Source of the DNA: Saprospiraceae bacterium
Lineage (GTDB): Bacteria > Bacteroidota > Bacteroidia > Chitinophagales > Saprospiraceae
Assembly (NCBI GenBank): GCA_016714985.1
Contig: JADKBS010000011.1
Coordinates: 134,754 to 198,753 of the forward strand
DNA length: 64,000 bases
Reading direction: 5' to 3'
Both the position numbers and the translations under genes were made by a program. The notes beneath the pieces are model-generated. The model did no database searches. It was not told the DNA's origin and saw only the letters and a program-made list of their open reading frames with translations. Below, piece after piece: positions 8,925 through 16,518 of the stretch. Every line of letters starts with the position of its first letter. Position 1 is the first letter of the stretch.

Positions 8925-8955
8925 AGTTAGGAGGTCTTGAAGTTACCTCCTAACT
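8925..8955. terminator. Hairpin after the esterase gene
   Basis: AGTTAGGAGGT at 8925-8935 pairs perfectly with ACCTCCTAACT at 8945-8955 (11-bp stem, 9-nt loop), 16 nt past the esterase stop. The T-rich stretch follows only after about 20 nt, so it may be a terminator or a stabilising hairpin. Confidence 0.5.
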
Positions 8956-8970
8956 TAGTCGAAGGTTTGA

Positions 8971-9762
8971 TTATCTGAATTTGAAATAGAAATTCAAGCC
9001 TTTCAGAATATTGGGATTTTTAGAACCCATGTGGTCAAGGTGCTGTTCAATGTGGCGCTGCATGGCTATATAGTCATAATAGTTCTGTAGCCGCTGGTAA
9101 AACGCCTCAAAAGGGGCAAGCATTCTTCCTTGATTTTCCAACTCGCCCAAGCCCAAAAACACCAACTGCTGGTTGTTTGAATTGATGGCCCGGTTTTCCT
9201 GCTCCAGCCTGAGCATGATTTCATTGTCGTACCAAATGGAGGGGCTTAGCATGATATAATTGCCAAATAACTTGTTGTGGTTTGTAAAGGCATGGGCAGC
9301 CAGCAGCCCACCAAACGAATGTCCCAATATGGTCCTGCTGCTTCTGAGGGTATCCACAGCATATTCGCTTTCAATCATGGGAATTAATTCATTTTCAATA
9401 AACTGCATGAATTTTTCTGCGCCGCCGCCGCCTTCGTTGGCTATTGTTGGCGTATAATCATCTACCCTGTCATTTCCATAACCAATACTTACTACCAGCA
9501 CATTGGAAATGGATAAGTTATGGCTGATTTTTTTGCAATTTTCAGCGACAAAATCGAAGTCTTGTTCACCGTCGAGAACGTAGATGGTAGCATACGTTTG
9601 TGTTTCAGGGCTATAGTTCTCGGGCAAGGCCACTTTAATTGGATAGGTTGCGGCACTTGAAGTAGATTCAATCGAAAACGATTCCGTTAAATCAGCACTG
9701 AAATCTTCTTTTTGGCAAGAAGCAATCACGAATACAAGCAGTAGTGGAATTAAATTTTTCAT
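8971..9762 (-). CDS. Alpha/beta-hydrolase esterase lipoprotein
   Basis: 263 residues. SpII lipoprotein signal (LLLVFVIASC) and an esterase-D/Fes-like fold: YATIYVLDGEQDFDF for the strand-and-oxyanion region, nucleophile elbow GHSFGG (Ser about 148), and a late His (EQHLDHMGS). This group includes siderophore esterases and acyl esterases; the substrate is not readable from the sequence. Anchored to an envelope membrane. It is upstream of the small barrel protein in the same direction, separated by a hairpin. Confidence 0.8.
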   Translation of the reverse strand: MKNLIPLLLVFVIASCQKEDFSADLTESFSIESTSSAATYPIKVALPENYSPETQTYATIYVLDGEQDFDFVAENCKKISHNLSISNVLVVSIGYGNDRVDDYTPTIANEGGGGAEKFMQFIENELIPMIESEYAVDTLRSSRTILGHSFGGLLAAHAFTNHNKLFGNYIMLSPSIWYDNEIMLRLEQENRAINSNNQQLVFLGLGELENQGRMLAPFEAFYQRLQNYYDYIAMQRHIEQHLDHMGSKNPNILKGLNFYFKFR

Positions 9763-9793
9763 TTTTTTATTATTGATAATTGTTGTTTTGAAG

Positions 9794-9821
9794 AAGAGCC
9801 ACTCCCGAAAGAGCAGCTCTT
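9794..9821 (-). terminator. Terminator-like hairpin after cysteine-rich peptide gene 1
   Basis: AAGAGCCACTC (ccgaaa) GAGCAGCTCTT, an 11-bp stem with two mismatches. Loop and stem resemble the perfect terminator after paralogue 2 (11369-11396), so the terminator appears to have been duplicated with the gene. Confidence 0.5.
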
Positions 9822-9827
9822 AGTTAA

Positions 9828-10007
9828 TTATAAGTTGCAATAGTTTTGGCAATTGCAAACACCACTGCAATTACACCTTGTAGAAAGTGAAGCAGTACCG
9901 CAGGTACATGTTTCGCATATACAAACTTCACAAGTGCAGGTAGCAATTCCGCAGTTGGACTTACTTTCGTTTTGAGCACTTTGGCTCAATGCTGTCATCT
10001 TTTTCAT
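9828..10007 (-). CDS. Cysteine-rich peptide 1 (metallothionein-like)
   Basis: 59 residues with 12 cysteines: C-x4-CxC-xx-CxC-xx-CxC-x8-CxC-xxx-CxC-xxx-C. The N-terminus MKKMTALSQSAQ matches that of the peptide at 11405-11575 (MKKTTALSYSAQ), and the Cys spacing is nearly identical, so the two are paralogues. The repeated CxC/CxxC pattern and lack of aromatic core residues suggest a metallothionein-like metal-thiolate protein; a secreted or modified peptide cannot be excluded. The frame begins two codons earlier (10013), but the paralogue supports 10007. Promoter and triple operator at 10055-10110. The family is not one I recognise. Confidence 0.8.
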   Translation of the reverse strand: MKKMTALSQSAQNESKSNCGIATCTCEVCICETCTCGTASLSTRCNCSGVCNCQNYCNL

Positions 10008-10054
10008 AATCATCTTTTTTGAAGAAATTTATTATTTTGTCTTAATTGACGGTA

Positions 10055-10110
10055 CAAAGGTGAGGCATACAAGAGCGCAAAAAAGGACAAGGACATGTCA
10101 GAAACGGACA
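10055..10110 (-). promoter_or_regulatory. Promoter with triple GGACA operator, cysteine-rich peptide 1
   Basis: -7 box CACCTTTG (10055-10062; one off TAnnTTTG). Half sites GGACA 10085, TGTCA 10096 and GGACA 10106 (plus strand) are spaced 11 and 10 nt, and the first is 22 nt from the -7 box. The same geometry recurs at 11254-11309. Placement just upstream of -33 suits an AraC-type activator. Confidence 0.6.
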
Positions 10111-10221
10111 AAATAAAACGGTGCTGTCGGTATGGTAAATTCCTTCGCAAAAACGAGCTATAAACAACCGTCACCAAGTAACCAATAGCAACTATTCTAA
10201 AAACCAGAAGGGTATGAATGC

Positions 10222-10252
10222 AAATAGCCCCGATTGAAAATCAGGGCTATTT
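10222..10252 (-). terminator. Rho-independent-like terminator of the GlxA-type gene
   Basis: AAATAGCCCCGATT and AATCAGGGCTATTT form a 14-bp stem with one mismatch and a tight loop, 43 nt past the stop at 10295. Confidence 0.6.
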
Positions 10253-10294
10253 AAATTAAAGCACTTCGGGGTTCCTTTGCGTAACATCACTGTA

Positions 10295-11209
10295 CTACTT
10301 TTTTAAAATTCTTTGCAATTGCCTTGCTGTCTTAAATCCACATTTTGAAGCAATGTATTCAATCGTGTATTCAGGATTATTAAGCATTGTATTTGCATAT
10401 TCTTTTCGCAATAGGGTTAAGTATTCCAATACAGTAGAACCAGTTTTTTCTTTGAAGACCCTGGCAAGGTTTCTTGGGCTCATTCCCACCTTAGCGGCAA
10501 GCGACTCAATACTGTTATCTTGGGCAAGATTATCAATAAGGTAATCCTGTACTTCGTGGATTTGTGGGTTGATATGATTGCGGTAATCCAGGTATATACT
10601 TTGTTGTTTATGCCTTCCACTTCTTCTGTGATAAACGACAAGCCCTCGTGCAACTTTATGTGTAAAAAGCGCCCCTTTAAGTTCCTCCAGAATTGCCAAT
10701 GCTAAATCTATTCCGGCACTAATCCCTGCGCTTGTATAAATATCATTACTTTTTACATAAAGAATATCTGCAACAACTTTTGCTTGTGGAAATTGTGTTT
10801 GCAGTTCATCGACCCTGCGCCAGTGGGTTGTACATTCCGTGTTTTTTAGCAAGCGTGCATGCCCCAAAGCAAATGCCCCGTTGCAAATGGAACAAACTGT
10901 TATTTTATTTTCTGAGCATTCTTTCAACCAATTAAAGAACTCACGTTCTGCCATAAACGCGATGCTCCTAACGTATTCGCAATCCATTCCTGGCACAAAA
11001 ACAAAATCTCCCTCCTTCAATTTTGCGTTTTTGAAATGTTCCATTTTCCCAAATCCAAGACCTGAAGTGCTTATCGGAGTTTCCCGGTATTGATAGAACT
11101 CTAAGTCTGCTTCTAATCCGTAAAATTTGGCTTCCGTGAATACCTGTACTGGTCCTGCCAAGTCAAGCAATTCAACTGTTGGTGGGATGATAAATGCTAT
11201 TTTTTTCAT
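10295..11209 (-). CDS. GlxA-type transcriptional regulator (DJ-1/PfpI domain plus AraC HTH)
   Basis: 304 residues. Residues 1-190 form a DJ-1/PfpI domain (KIAFIIPPTVELLDLAGPVQ, FVFVPG, nucleophile-elbow region VCSICNGAFALG, TSAGISAGIDLALAIL); residues about 210-304 are an AraC HTH (LAAKVGMSPRNLARVFKEKT, IEYIASKCGFKTARQLQRIL). Such proteins sense a small molecule through the DJ-1 domain, usually without enzymatic activity. Its promoter has the same triple operator as the cysteine-rich peptide gene downstream, implying common control or autoregulation. Ligand unknown. Confidence 0.92.
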   Translation of the reverse strand: MKKIAFIIPPTVELLDLAGPVQVFTEAKFYGLEADLEFYQYRETPISTSGLGFGKMEHFKNAKLKEGDFVFVPGMDCEYVRSIAFMAEREFFNWLKECSENKITVCSICNGAFALGHARLLKNTECTTHWRRVDELQTQFPQAKVVADILYVKSNDIYTSAGISAGIDLALAILEELKGALFTHKVARGLVVYHRRSGRHKQQSIYLDYRNHINPQIHEVQDYLIDNLAQDNSIESLAAKVGMSPRNLARVFKEKTGSTVLEYLTLLRKEYANTMLNNPEYTIEYIASKCGFKTARQLQRILKK

Positions 11210-11253
11210 GCTAAATTAATTTTGAAAATTGTGTTAAAGCCTGATTGATGATG

Positions 11254-11309
11254 CAAAAGTGGGGTAATGAAGCGCTCAGAATAGGACAAGAATAGGTCAA
11301 ATACGGACA
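11254..11309 (-). promoter_or_regulatory. Promoter with triple GGACA operator, GlxA-type gene
   Basis: -7 box CACTTTTG (11254-11261). Half sites GGACA 11284, GGTCA 11295 and GGACA 11305 on the plus strand, spaced 11 and 10 nt, with 22 nt between -7 box and first half site: identical to 10055-10110. Confidence 0.6.
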
Positions 11310-11360
11310 AAACAAAAATGAAACAGTTGGAATGTTAAATTTGACCACAAAACAAGGGGT

Positions 11361-11396
11361 AAAAAAACAACAGCCGCTCCCAAAAGAGCGGCTGTT
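11361..11396 (-). terminator. Rho-independent terminator of cysteine-rich peptide gene 2
   Basis: Perfect 11-bp stem AACAGCCGCTC / GAGCGGCTGTT with a 6-nt loop, followed on the minus strand by a run of seven T (A-run at 11361-11367 on plus). It starts 9 nt past the stop codon. Confidence 0.85.
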
Positions 11397-11404
11397 CTTG
11401 ATGA

Positions 11405-11575
11405 TTAGCCACAACTATTGCAATTGCAGGTATCGCCACACGTGCAATCGTCTGTCTTTGAAGAGACACAACCACAAGTTTCGCAGGTACAGATTTCGCA
11501 GTTGCAAGTTGAATTTCCACATTTGGAAATGTTGTCGCTTTGAGCGCTATAGCTCAGTGCTGTCGTCTTTTTCAT
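11405..11575 (-). CDS. Cysteine-rich peptide 2 (metallothionein-like)
   Basis: 56 residues, 12 cysteines, pattern C-x4-CxC-xx-CxC-xx-CxC-x7-CxC-xxx-CxC-xx-C. Paralogue of the peptide at 9828-10007: shared MKKxTALSxSAQ start, shared cysteine spacing and a related terminator. Promoter -7 box TACCTTTG (11608-11615) 33 nt before the ATG; GGACA sites overlap and precede it (11605, 11629) but with different spacing from the other two operators. Probably a cytoplasmic metal-thiolate peptide; no signal peptide. Function inferred from cysteine pattern and neighbours only. Confidence 0.8.
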   Translation of the reverse strand: MKKTTALSYSAQSDNISKCGNSTCNCEICTCETCGCVSSKTDDCTCGDTCNCNSCG

Positions 11576-11607
11576 TTTAAATGATTTAATAAATTAGTTT
11601 GATAGGA

Positions 11608-11615
11608 CAAAGGTA
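11608..11615 (-). promoter_or_regulatory. -7 box (TACCTTTG) of cysteine-rich peptide gene 2
   Basis: Exact TAnnTTTG match on the minus strand. GGACA at 11605 and 11629 flank it. Confidence 0.5.
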
Positions 11616-11674
11616 TGCCTGGCACCTAGGACAGATGTTATACTACTTTGGGGAAGCCTTATATAATTTTGGGA

Positions 11675-12250
11675 CTACACTTTGTCCAGCGCCTTGCGCT
11701 TGGACATGCCGACTTCCTTGAAGTAGGAAGGTGTGAGGCCCGTTGTTCTTTTAAACTGCGCAGAAAGGTGTGCCGTGCTACTATAGTCAAGCTCAAAAGC
11801 AATTTCGGAAAGGGTCATTTGCCTGTAAACAAGTAGTTCCTTTGCTTTTTCTATCCTCTGTTCAATAAAAAAATTCTCTATTGTTCGCCCCTCTACTGAA
11901 GAGAACAAGCTGCTGAGGTGGGTGTACTCGTAGTTCAGTTTTTCGGAAAGGTAAACTGAAAGGTTGAGTCTCATTTCTTTTTTATCTACCTCGTTTCGTG
12001 CCTTCTGAATGGCAAGCAGCTTTATTTTTTCAATCAGTCCACTCTTATGGTTATCAATCATTTCAAACCCTACTTTTTCCAGCTCTTCGGAAAGGATTTC
12101 TTTTTGCTCACTGCTCAGCTCAAGGTTCAAGCGAATCTCTCCCAATAGCACCTTTAGATAAAGAATGTTTGCCTTTTCCAAAATACCCTCGACAGAAAGA
12201 ACACAACGGTGACAAACCATGTTTTTTACATTCACTATGTTTAGTGGCAT
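11675..12250 (-). CDS. AraC-family regulator with HMA-like metal-binding N-terminus
   Basis: 191 residues from ATG 12250 (MPLNIVNVKNMVCHRCV); the frame is open to 12283. The N-terminal about 60 residues resemble a heavy-metal-associated fold (VKNMVCHRCVLSV, later VGFEMID), with C-x-x-C in MVCHRC replacing the usual MxCxxC. The C-terminus is an AraC HTH (YTHLSSLFSSVEGRTIENFF, LSEIAFELDYSSTAHLSAQF). Short HMA-AraC proteins of this design are common in Bacteroidota and are usually found near metal-resistance genes. It is the likely metal sensor of the module with the two cysteine-rich peptides, and the best candidate to bind the GGACA operators; this is inference. Confidence 0.88.
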   Translation of the reverse strand: MPLNIVNVKNMVCHRCVLSVEGILEKANILYLKVLLGEIRLNLELSSEQKEILSEELEKVGFEMIDNHKSGLIEKIKLLAIQKARNEVDKKEMRLNLSVYLSEKLNYEYTHLSSLFSSVEGRTIENFFIEQRIEKAKELLVYRQMTLSEIAFELDYSSTAHLSAQFKRTTGLTPSYFKEVGMSKRKALDKV

Positions 12251-12320
12251 GATTAATTTATTTGGAATGGCTGATAACACCAATTTTTCAAAAAATATCC
12301 GTCACCCCTTGAAGCCACCG

Positions 12321-12343
12321 ACTGCCAACTGCCGAATTGCCAA
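12321..12343. repeat. Heptad tract (ACTGCCA unit)
   Basis: About three copies of ACTGCCA/ACTGCCG/AATTGCCA just past the stop of rnd. The same unit type returns at 36736-36868. Confidence 0.6.
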
Positions 12344-12346
12344 CCC

Positions 12347-13537
12347 CTACACCTCCGCCTCCTGCATCTTCAACTCAAATTTCCCATCCAAGAACTTGAT
12401 TTCGAGGTTCCGCCTATACTTGAACCAAGACACGATTTCCTCGCCGAGAAACTCCCGGCGCCAGCCGCTGAAGGTCTCGTCGTCGAAGAAGTCCTTGTCG
12501 TTCTTCATCTTTTTCAGCACGTTGCGGGGCATGACGATGTGGTGGCTGATGCCCTCTTGTAGGCATTTGTAGCGCACGAGCAGGTCGAGCATCTCCATGA
12601 GGATGTCCTGCTTTGGGTTGTCGCTGTTGTCACGGGGAATGCGGTTCAGCACGTCCTTTTCTTCTTGGGTGGCGGGGCGCTCGTACATGTCCACGAACTG
12701 CTTGCCGAACTTGCCAATGATATTGTCCGGCAGGCGGCGGTCACCTTGCAGCGCCTCCAGGCCAGAATGCACGGCCCGCACAATGGCACTGATGAATTTG
12801 CTGGGCAGCACCATCTCACGGGAGTGGTTGCGGCGCTGGGCCTCCTCGGTGCGCCAGAGCATAAGGCGCAGCAGGAAAACCTGTTCCCGGCGGCGAAGGC
12901 TCTTGATGATATTGCTTTCGAGCACTTCCCTGTAGGGGTCTTGCTCGTAGGTAGCGGGGTCTTCGAGGAGCTTGAACTCGTCGTAAGCCCATTCGAGGCG
13001 GCCTGTTTTTTTCAATTCATTGGTGATGTTTTGCCAAAGGGCGTAAAGATGAACTACATCGTGCAGGGCGTAGTTGAGTTGCTTGGTCTGGAAGGGGCGC
13101 TTTTCCCAGTCGGTCACCGTGTAGCCCTTGCTCACTTCGATGCCCAGTTCGCTCTCCACCAGCTTGCTGAAACCGACGGGGTGCTTGTAGCCGATGAATG
13201 ACGCCGCCATCTGCGTGTCAAAACTGTTCTTTGGCAGGATGCCATAGTAGGTATGGAAAAGCCGGTAGTCGTTGTCGCCGGCATGAACGATTTTGAGCAC
13301 TTTTTCGTCCACGAGCAAGTCAATGATGGGCTGTATATCCTTGACTTTCAGCGGGTCGAGCAGGTAGTAGCCGTGCTCGGTGCCTATTTGGATGAGGCAT
13401 ATCAGGGTGATAAACCGCTTCTCGCCGATGAACTCCGTGTCGAAGCACATCCACTCGATACCTTTGTTTTCCTGTGCGAAATCGGCAAGCCCTTCGGCAG
13501 TTTCTATCAATTTATATTTGACTCCAGTATCTGGCAT
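12347..13537 (-). CDS. rnd: Ribonuclease D
   Basis: 396 residues, 3'-5' exoribonuclease for tRNA and stable-RNA maturation. DEDDy motifs: FDTEF (Exo I), IVHAGDNDYRLF (Exo II), LNYALHDVVHLYALW (Exo III with the Tyr). An HRDC domain follows (RREQVFLLRLMLWRTEEAQ). Start chosen at MPDTGVKY (13537); an ATG two codons earlier is possible. The gene before it on the plus strand (13844) is divergent. Ends beside a heptad tract. Confidence 0.93.
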   Translation of the reverse strand: MPDTGVKYKLIETAEGLADFAQENKGIEWMCFDTEFIGEKRFITLICLIQIGTEHGYYLLDPLKVKDIQPIIDLLVDEKVLKIVHAGDNDYRLFHTYYGILPKNSFDTQMAASFIGYKHPVGFSKLVESELGIEVSKGYTVTDWEKRPFQTKQLNYALHDVVHLYALWQNITNELKKTGRLEWAYDEFKLLEDPATYEQDPYREVLESNIIKSLRRREQVFLLRLMLWRTEEAQRRNHSREMVLPSKFISAIVRAVHSGLEALQGDRRLPDNIIGKFGKQFVDMYERPATQEEKDVLNRIPRDNSDNPKQDILMEMLDLLVRYKCLQEGISHHIVMPRNVLKKMKNDKDFFDDETFSGWRREFLGEEIVSWFKYRRNLEIKFLDGKFELKMQEAEV

Positions 13538-13843
13538 AATCAATGGGTTGTGAGGTGTGTTAATTGCTCATTGTTATTGGTCACCGTGTCAATTGCGGTT
13601 GATTTTGAGCTGTTACAACTGACCTAAGCTCGAATATTTTTGAACTGTTTGGCTTGGGTTTAAATGATTTGAGAATCAAAAGCATTTAATCGCAAAAAAA
13701 CTCGTTTTGTTTCGCTGCGCAATTTTTGTAGCCTTGCGGCCAATTCTTGCGTGTGCGGCAAAGCCGGGCGAAGTTATGAATTATGCTTGCGAAGCAAAGC
13801 ATGATTTGAATCTTGTAGGCAGAATCCATCGCTTTTATATACT
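13538..13843. other. Divergent intergenic region
   Basis: No gene seen. It must hold the promoters of rnd (minus) and the RmlD-like gene (plus). A small inverted repeat, ATGCTT...AAGCAT, lies at about 13782-13802. Confidence 0.4.
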
Positions 13844-14731
13844 ATGGCTAAAAAACTGTTTGTTACGGGTGCATCTGGGTTCTTGGGCTGGCATGTGTTC
13901 CGGGATGCCCCAGCCGATTGGCAGCTCATTGGCTGCTGGCACGGCAATGCCGCTGGGCTGTTCCCCATGGCAGAAGCCTTCCAACTCGACCTCACCGACC
14001 GGGATGCGGTTTGGCGGGCCTTGAAAGCCACCAAGCCCGATGCTGTGCTGCATACGGCCGCAGCAAGTAACCCTGCCCATTGCGAAGCAAATAAGGAGGA
14101 AACCCGAAAACTGAATGTGGAGGCTACAGTGCAGTTGGCCGAGTTCTGTGCAGAATTGCGCAGCAAATTGGTTTTCACCTCCAGCTCGCAGGTCTATGAC
14201 GGGACAAGCCCACCTTGCAAGGAAGTACCCGACCCCAATCCTAAGAATGACTATGGCCAGCAAAAGTTGGAAGCTGAAAAATTAGTGGCTGATCTATTGC
14301 CCGAAGCTGCCATCATCAGGGTGGCAGTGATGTACGGTATGGCTGGCACTGGCACCAATAATTTTCTGCAACAATGGCTGGATATATGGCGACAGGAGCG
14401 GGAGGTCACAGCTTTTTACGATGAAATCCGCTCGTTCTTGAGTGGCACTGCCGCATCCGATGGGATTTTTAAGGTATTGGAAAAAGGGGCTGAGGGCATC
14501 TTCAACCTTGGTGGGGGCAGCGCCATCAGCCGGTATGAGTTTGCGGAAATGGCCAGTGTGGCCTTCGGGTTGCCACAAGCAAAAATCATCAGAAAATCGC
14601 AGCAGGAAGTAGCATTAAGCACCTTCCGTCCTGCCGACCTGACCATGGACTTGACAAAGATCAAGGAATTGGGCTTCGTGCCACAGACGCCGTGGGAAGG
14701 GCTTAAATTGTTGGCAGGGAAAAAGGCTTAG
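13844..14731 (+). CDS. SDR-type dTDP-4-dehydrorhamnose reductase-like protein (RmlD family)
   Basis: 295 residues. Nucleotide-binding motif TGASGFLG at 8-15, DLTDRDAV, and the catalytic YGQQK (YxxxK) near 143-147. Extended SDR of the RmlD branch, which reduces nucleotide-sugar ketones; no other rhamnose genes are nearby, so the substrate is uncertain. It is a single-gene unit, followed by a CTCTCAC repeat tract and a convergent gene. Confidence 0.87.
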   Translation: MAKKLFVTGASGFLGWHVFRDAPADWQLIGCWHGNAAGLFPMAEAFQLDLTDRDAVWRALKATKPDAVLHTAAASNPAHCEANKEETRKLNVEATVQLAEFCAELRSKLVFTSSSQVYDGTSPPCKEVPDPNPKNDYGQQKLEAEKLVADLLPEAAIIRVAVMYGMAGTGTNNFLQQWLDIWRQEREVTAFYDEIRSFLSGTAASDGIFKVLEKGAEGIFNLGGGSAISRYEFAEMASVAFGLPQAKIIRKSQQEVALSTFRPADLTMDLTKIKELGFVPQTPWEGLKLLAGKKA

Positions 14732-14746
14732 ACAGTTATCGAAGAG

Positions 14747-14830
14747 CCTCTCTCACCCTCTCACTTCTCTCTCACCCTCTCACTTCTCTCACCCTCTCTC
14801 ACCCTCTCACCCTCTCACTTCTCTCACCCT
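14747..14830. repeat. Heptad tract (CTCTCAC unit) between convergent genes
   Basis: About 84 nt made only of CTCTCAC, CCTCTCAC and CTTCTCTCAC units. It fills the gap between the RmlD-like gene and the barrel gene, reaching the stop codon of the latter (14831). The same unit builds the inverted repeat at 35828-35904. Confidence 0.85.
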
Positions 14831-15445
14831 CTAAAACATGTACATTCCCCGGAACGTAAGGAAATAGCCCAACATCGAATTCAGCTCGTCCACGTGCTTT
14901 CTATTGTCGTAGAGGCGGTTGAGGGAGCGGGTCCAACGGGCACCAAGTCCAAAGTGTTTGGTAAACAGCAGGTCGAAGCCAAGCGTTAAAGCAAAGTCGT
15001 TGTCGTTGAAGTTGACCACCTCTGCATCGTGCAAGCTACCGTATGCGGACGCTTCCAGCAGACGGCTATAGGAGAATCCACCCACGGCCTGCACCTTGTA
15101 GTAATTGCCTTCTTCTTGGTACCAGTCCTTGTAAGCTAGCATAATGGGCACTTCGATGTAGCTCAAGCTGATTTTCATGTCTCCATTGATGAATCGTTCA
15201 TAGCTCCCCCGCTGGGAGTACAGCATCTCGAAGACGAGGTCCATTTTGTCCTTCAGCATGGCAGTTCCCCTAAGCCCGCCGTTCAGCCCCAATTTGTTGT
15301 AACCTGCCGAATCATCGCCATTGAGTTGGGAAGCATTAAGACCAAAGATAAGGCCTGCCTTGAAGCGTTGCTGCGCAACAGCCGTTTCATGGAAAAGCAG
15401 GCAAAGCAACAGGGCGAGTGTAGTTGAGATACAGAGTTTTTTCAT
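14831..15445 (-). CDS. PorT-family outer-membrane beta-barrel protein
   Basis: 204 residues with signal peptide (MKKLCISTTLALLLCLLFHETAVAQ...). The body follows the PorT-like pattern: FKAGLIFGLNASQLNGDDS, LGLNGGLRGTAML, MLYSQRGS, SYIEVPIMLAYK, then a closing strand. An 8-stranded barrel of this kind is very common in Bacteroidota and its role is usually unknown. Stop codon abuts the CTCTCAC tract. Confidence 0.85.
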   Translation of the reverse strand: MKKLCISTTLALLLCLLFHETAVAQQRFKAGLIFGLNASQLNGDDSAGYNKLGLNGGLRGTAMLKDKMDLVFEMLYSQRGSYERFINGDMKISLSYIEVPIMLAYKDWYQEEGNYYKVQAVGGFSYSRLLEASAYGSLHDAEVVNFNDNDFALTLGFDLLFTKHFGLGARWTRSLNRLYDNRKHVDELNSMLGYFLTFRGMYMF

Positions 15446-15482
15446 GTTAACTAATTTTACAGGGGACTTTTCCTACAAAAAA

Positions 15483-16307
15483 TCAATTGGCAAACGCTGG
15501 AACTGTACTGCTTGTTTTTTCCAACTCGAATTCTTGTCGGATGAGCAACATATTCTCGTCAATCCAATTTCTGGATTCGCTGACAAGTCGGTTGATATCG
15601 TCAGACTGAATCGGCTGGCCGTAGCGAATTTTCACATAGGTTTTAGGCTTGCTGAAACACCGAAGGATATGGGGGATGAAGGTATCGTTGCCTACCCATG
15701 CATCGCCCAAGTCAGCGTAATCAATGGCCATTGGCACCATGCTGAATCCTTCTTTTGAGGCCATGTTGAAAGCTCCAGTCCTAAAATCCATGGTCTTCGG
15801 CTCAATATGCGTCGTCCCTTCTGGGAAGATGATGACAGAATAGCCCATTTTCAGGGTCTCCCGCATGGCGGCCAGCACGTCGGCACGGCTCTTCTTGCTG
15901 TCCCGTTTCACAAACATGATGCCCGTCACCCTTGCCCCAAAGCCAATAACAGGCCAATTCGACACTTCGGCCTTGGCCACAGGCAGGGCACGTACATCTC
16001 GCAGCGCCACAATAGGGTCTATATAGGAGCGGTGGTTGCCCACGAAGATGTGGTGGCCGCTCGGTACATCCCCTTTCATGTCAACCTCTACCCCTAAGGC
16101 CGCCAAGGTTCTCGTTAAGCATAACTGCCTTATTCTCAGGGCATGCTTGAGGTCCTTGCCACGGAATATGGCTAGAATGACCACCCATGAAATATGGCTT
16201 ACAATTATTGCCAGCATCGCAAGGCCCCGCCACATCGCTCTCATTTTTCCCATAACTACAAGGATTGTGGACCAAAAAATCCGAATAGAGCGGTGGAGAA
16301 AGAACAT
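15483..16307 (-). CDS. plsC: 1-acyl-sn-glycerol-3-phosphate acyltransferase
   Basis: 274 residues from 16307; the start may be the Met at 16253 or 16244, nearer the first helix. Motif I NHRSYIDP (NHxxxxD), motif III FPEGTT, and PMAIDY region for motif IV. Converts lysophosphatidic acid to phosphatidic acid at the inner membrane face; one N-terminal transmembrane segment (MLAIIVSHISWVVILAIF). Follows the N-acyltransferase locus on the same strand, giving two lipid acyltransferase genes side by side. Confidence 0.9.
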   Translation of the reverse strand: MFFLHRSIRIFWSTILVVMGKMRAMWRGLAMLAIIVSHISWVVILAIFRGKDLKHALRIRQLCLTRTLAALGVEVDMKGDVPSGHHIFVGNHRSYIDPIVALRDVRALPVAKAEVSNWPVIGFGARVTGIMFVKRDSKKSRADVLAAMRETLKMGYSVIIFPEGTTHIEPKTMDFRTGAFNMASKEGFSMVPMAIDYADLGDAWVGNDTFIPHILRCFSKPKTYVKIRYGQPIQSDDINRLVSESRNWIDENMLLIRQEFELEKTSSTVPAFAN

Positions 16308-16417
16308 TTAAAATAATCTCCCCTCAACCTCAAACACAGAATTTTGAATTTCCACAAAAATTCACAAAGCACTTATTTTCTTCAAATCCGGCAAAAATAA
16401 GGCGATTTTGGAACTTG

Positions 16418-16433
16418 TCCCGACACCTCGGGA
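16418..16433. repeat. TCCCGA...TCGGGA hairpin, copy 1
   Basis: TCCCGA(cacc)TCGGGA preceded by CTTG. Two more copies are at 18960-18975 and 51980-51994, each preceded or followed by the CTGTCCCGA context. Confidence 0.55.
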
Positions 16434-16497
16434 TTTCGGAACGCAGACACAATTCTTTTTGAATGTGGCCTAAGTATTAACTTACTCAACCCACCCA

Positions 16498-16518
16498 AAT
16501 CCGAAATCCGAAATCCTA
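16498..16518. repeat. Heptad tract (AATCCGA unit)
   Basis: Three perfect-length units AATCCGA, AATCCGA, AATCCTA, the last covering the stop codon of the N-acyltransferase gene. Same unit type as in guaA and the ABC exporter. Confidence 0.75.

Noticed and set aside
12665..13201. 178-codon plus-strand open frame within rnd
   Set aside because: Lies wholly inside the conserved RNase D gene on the opposite strand.
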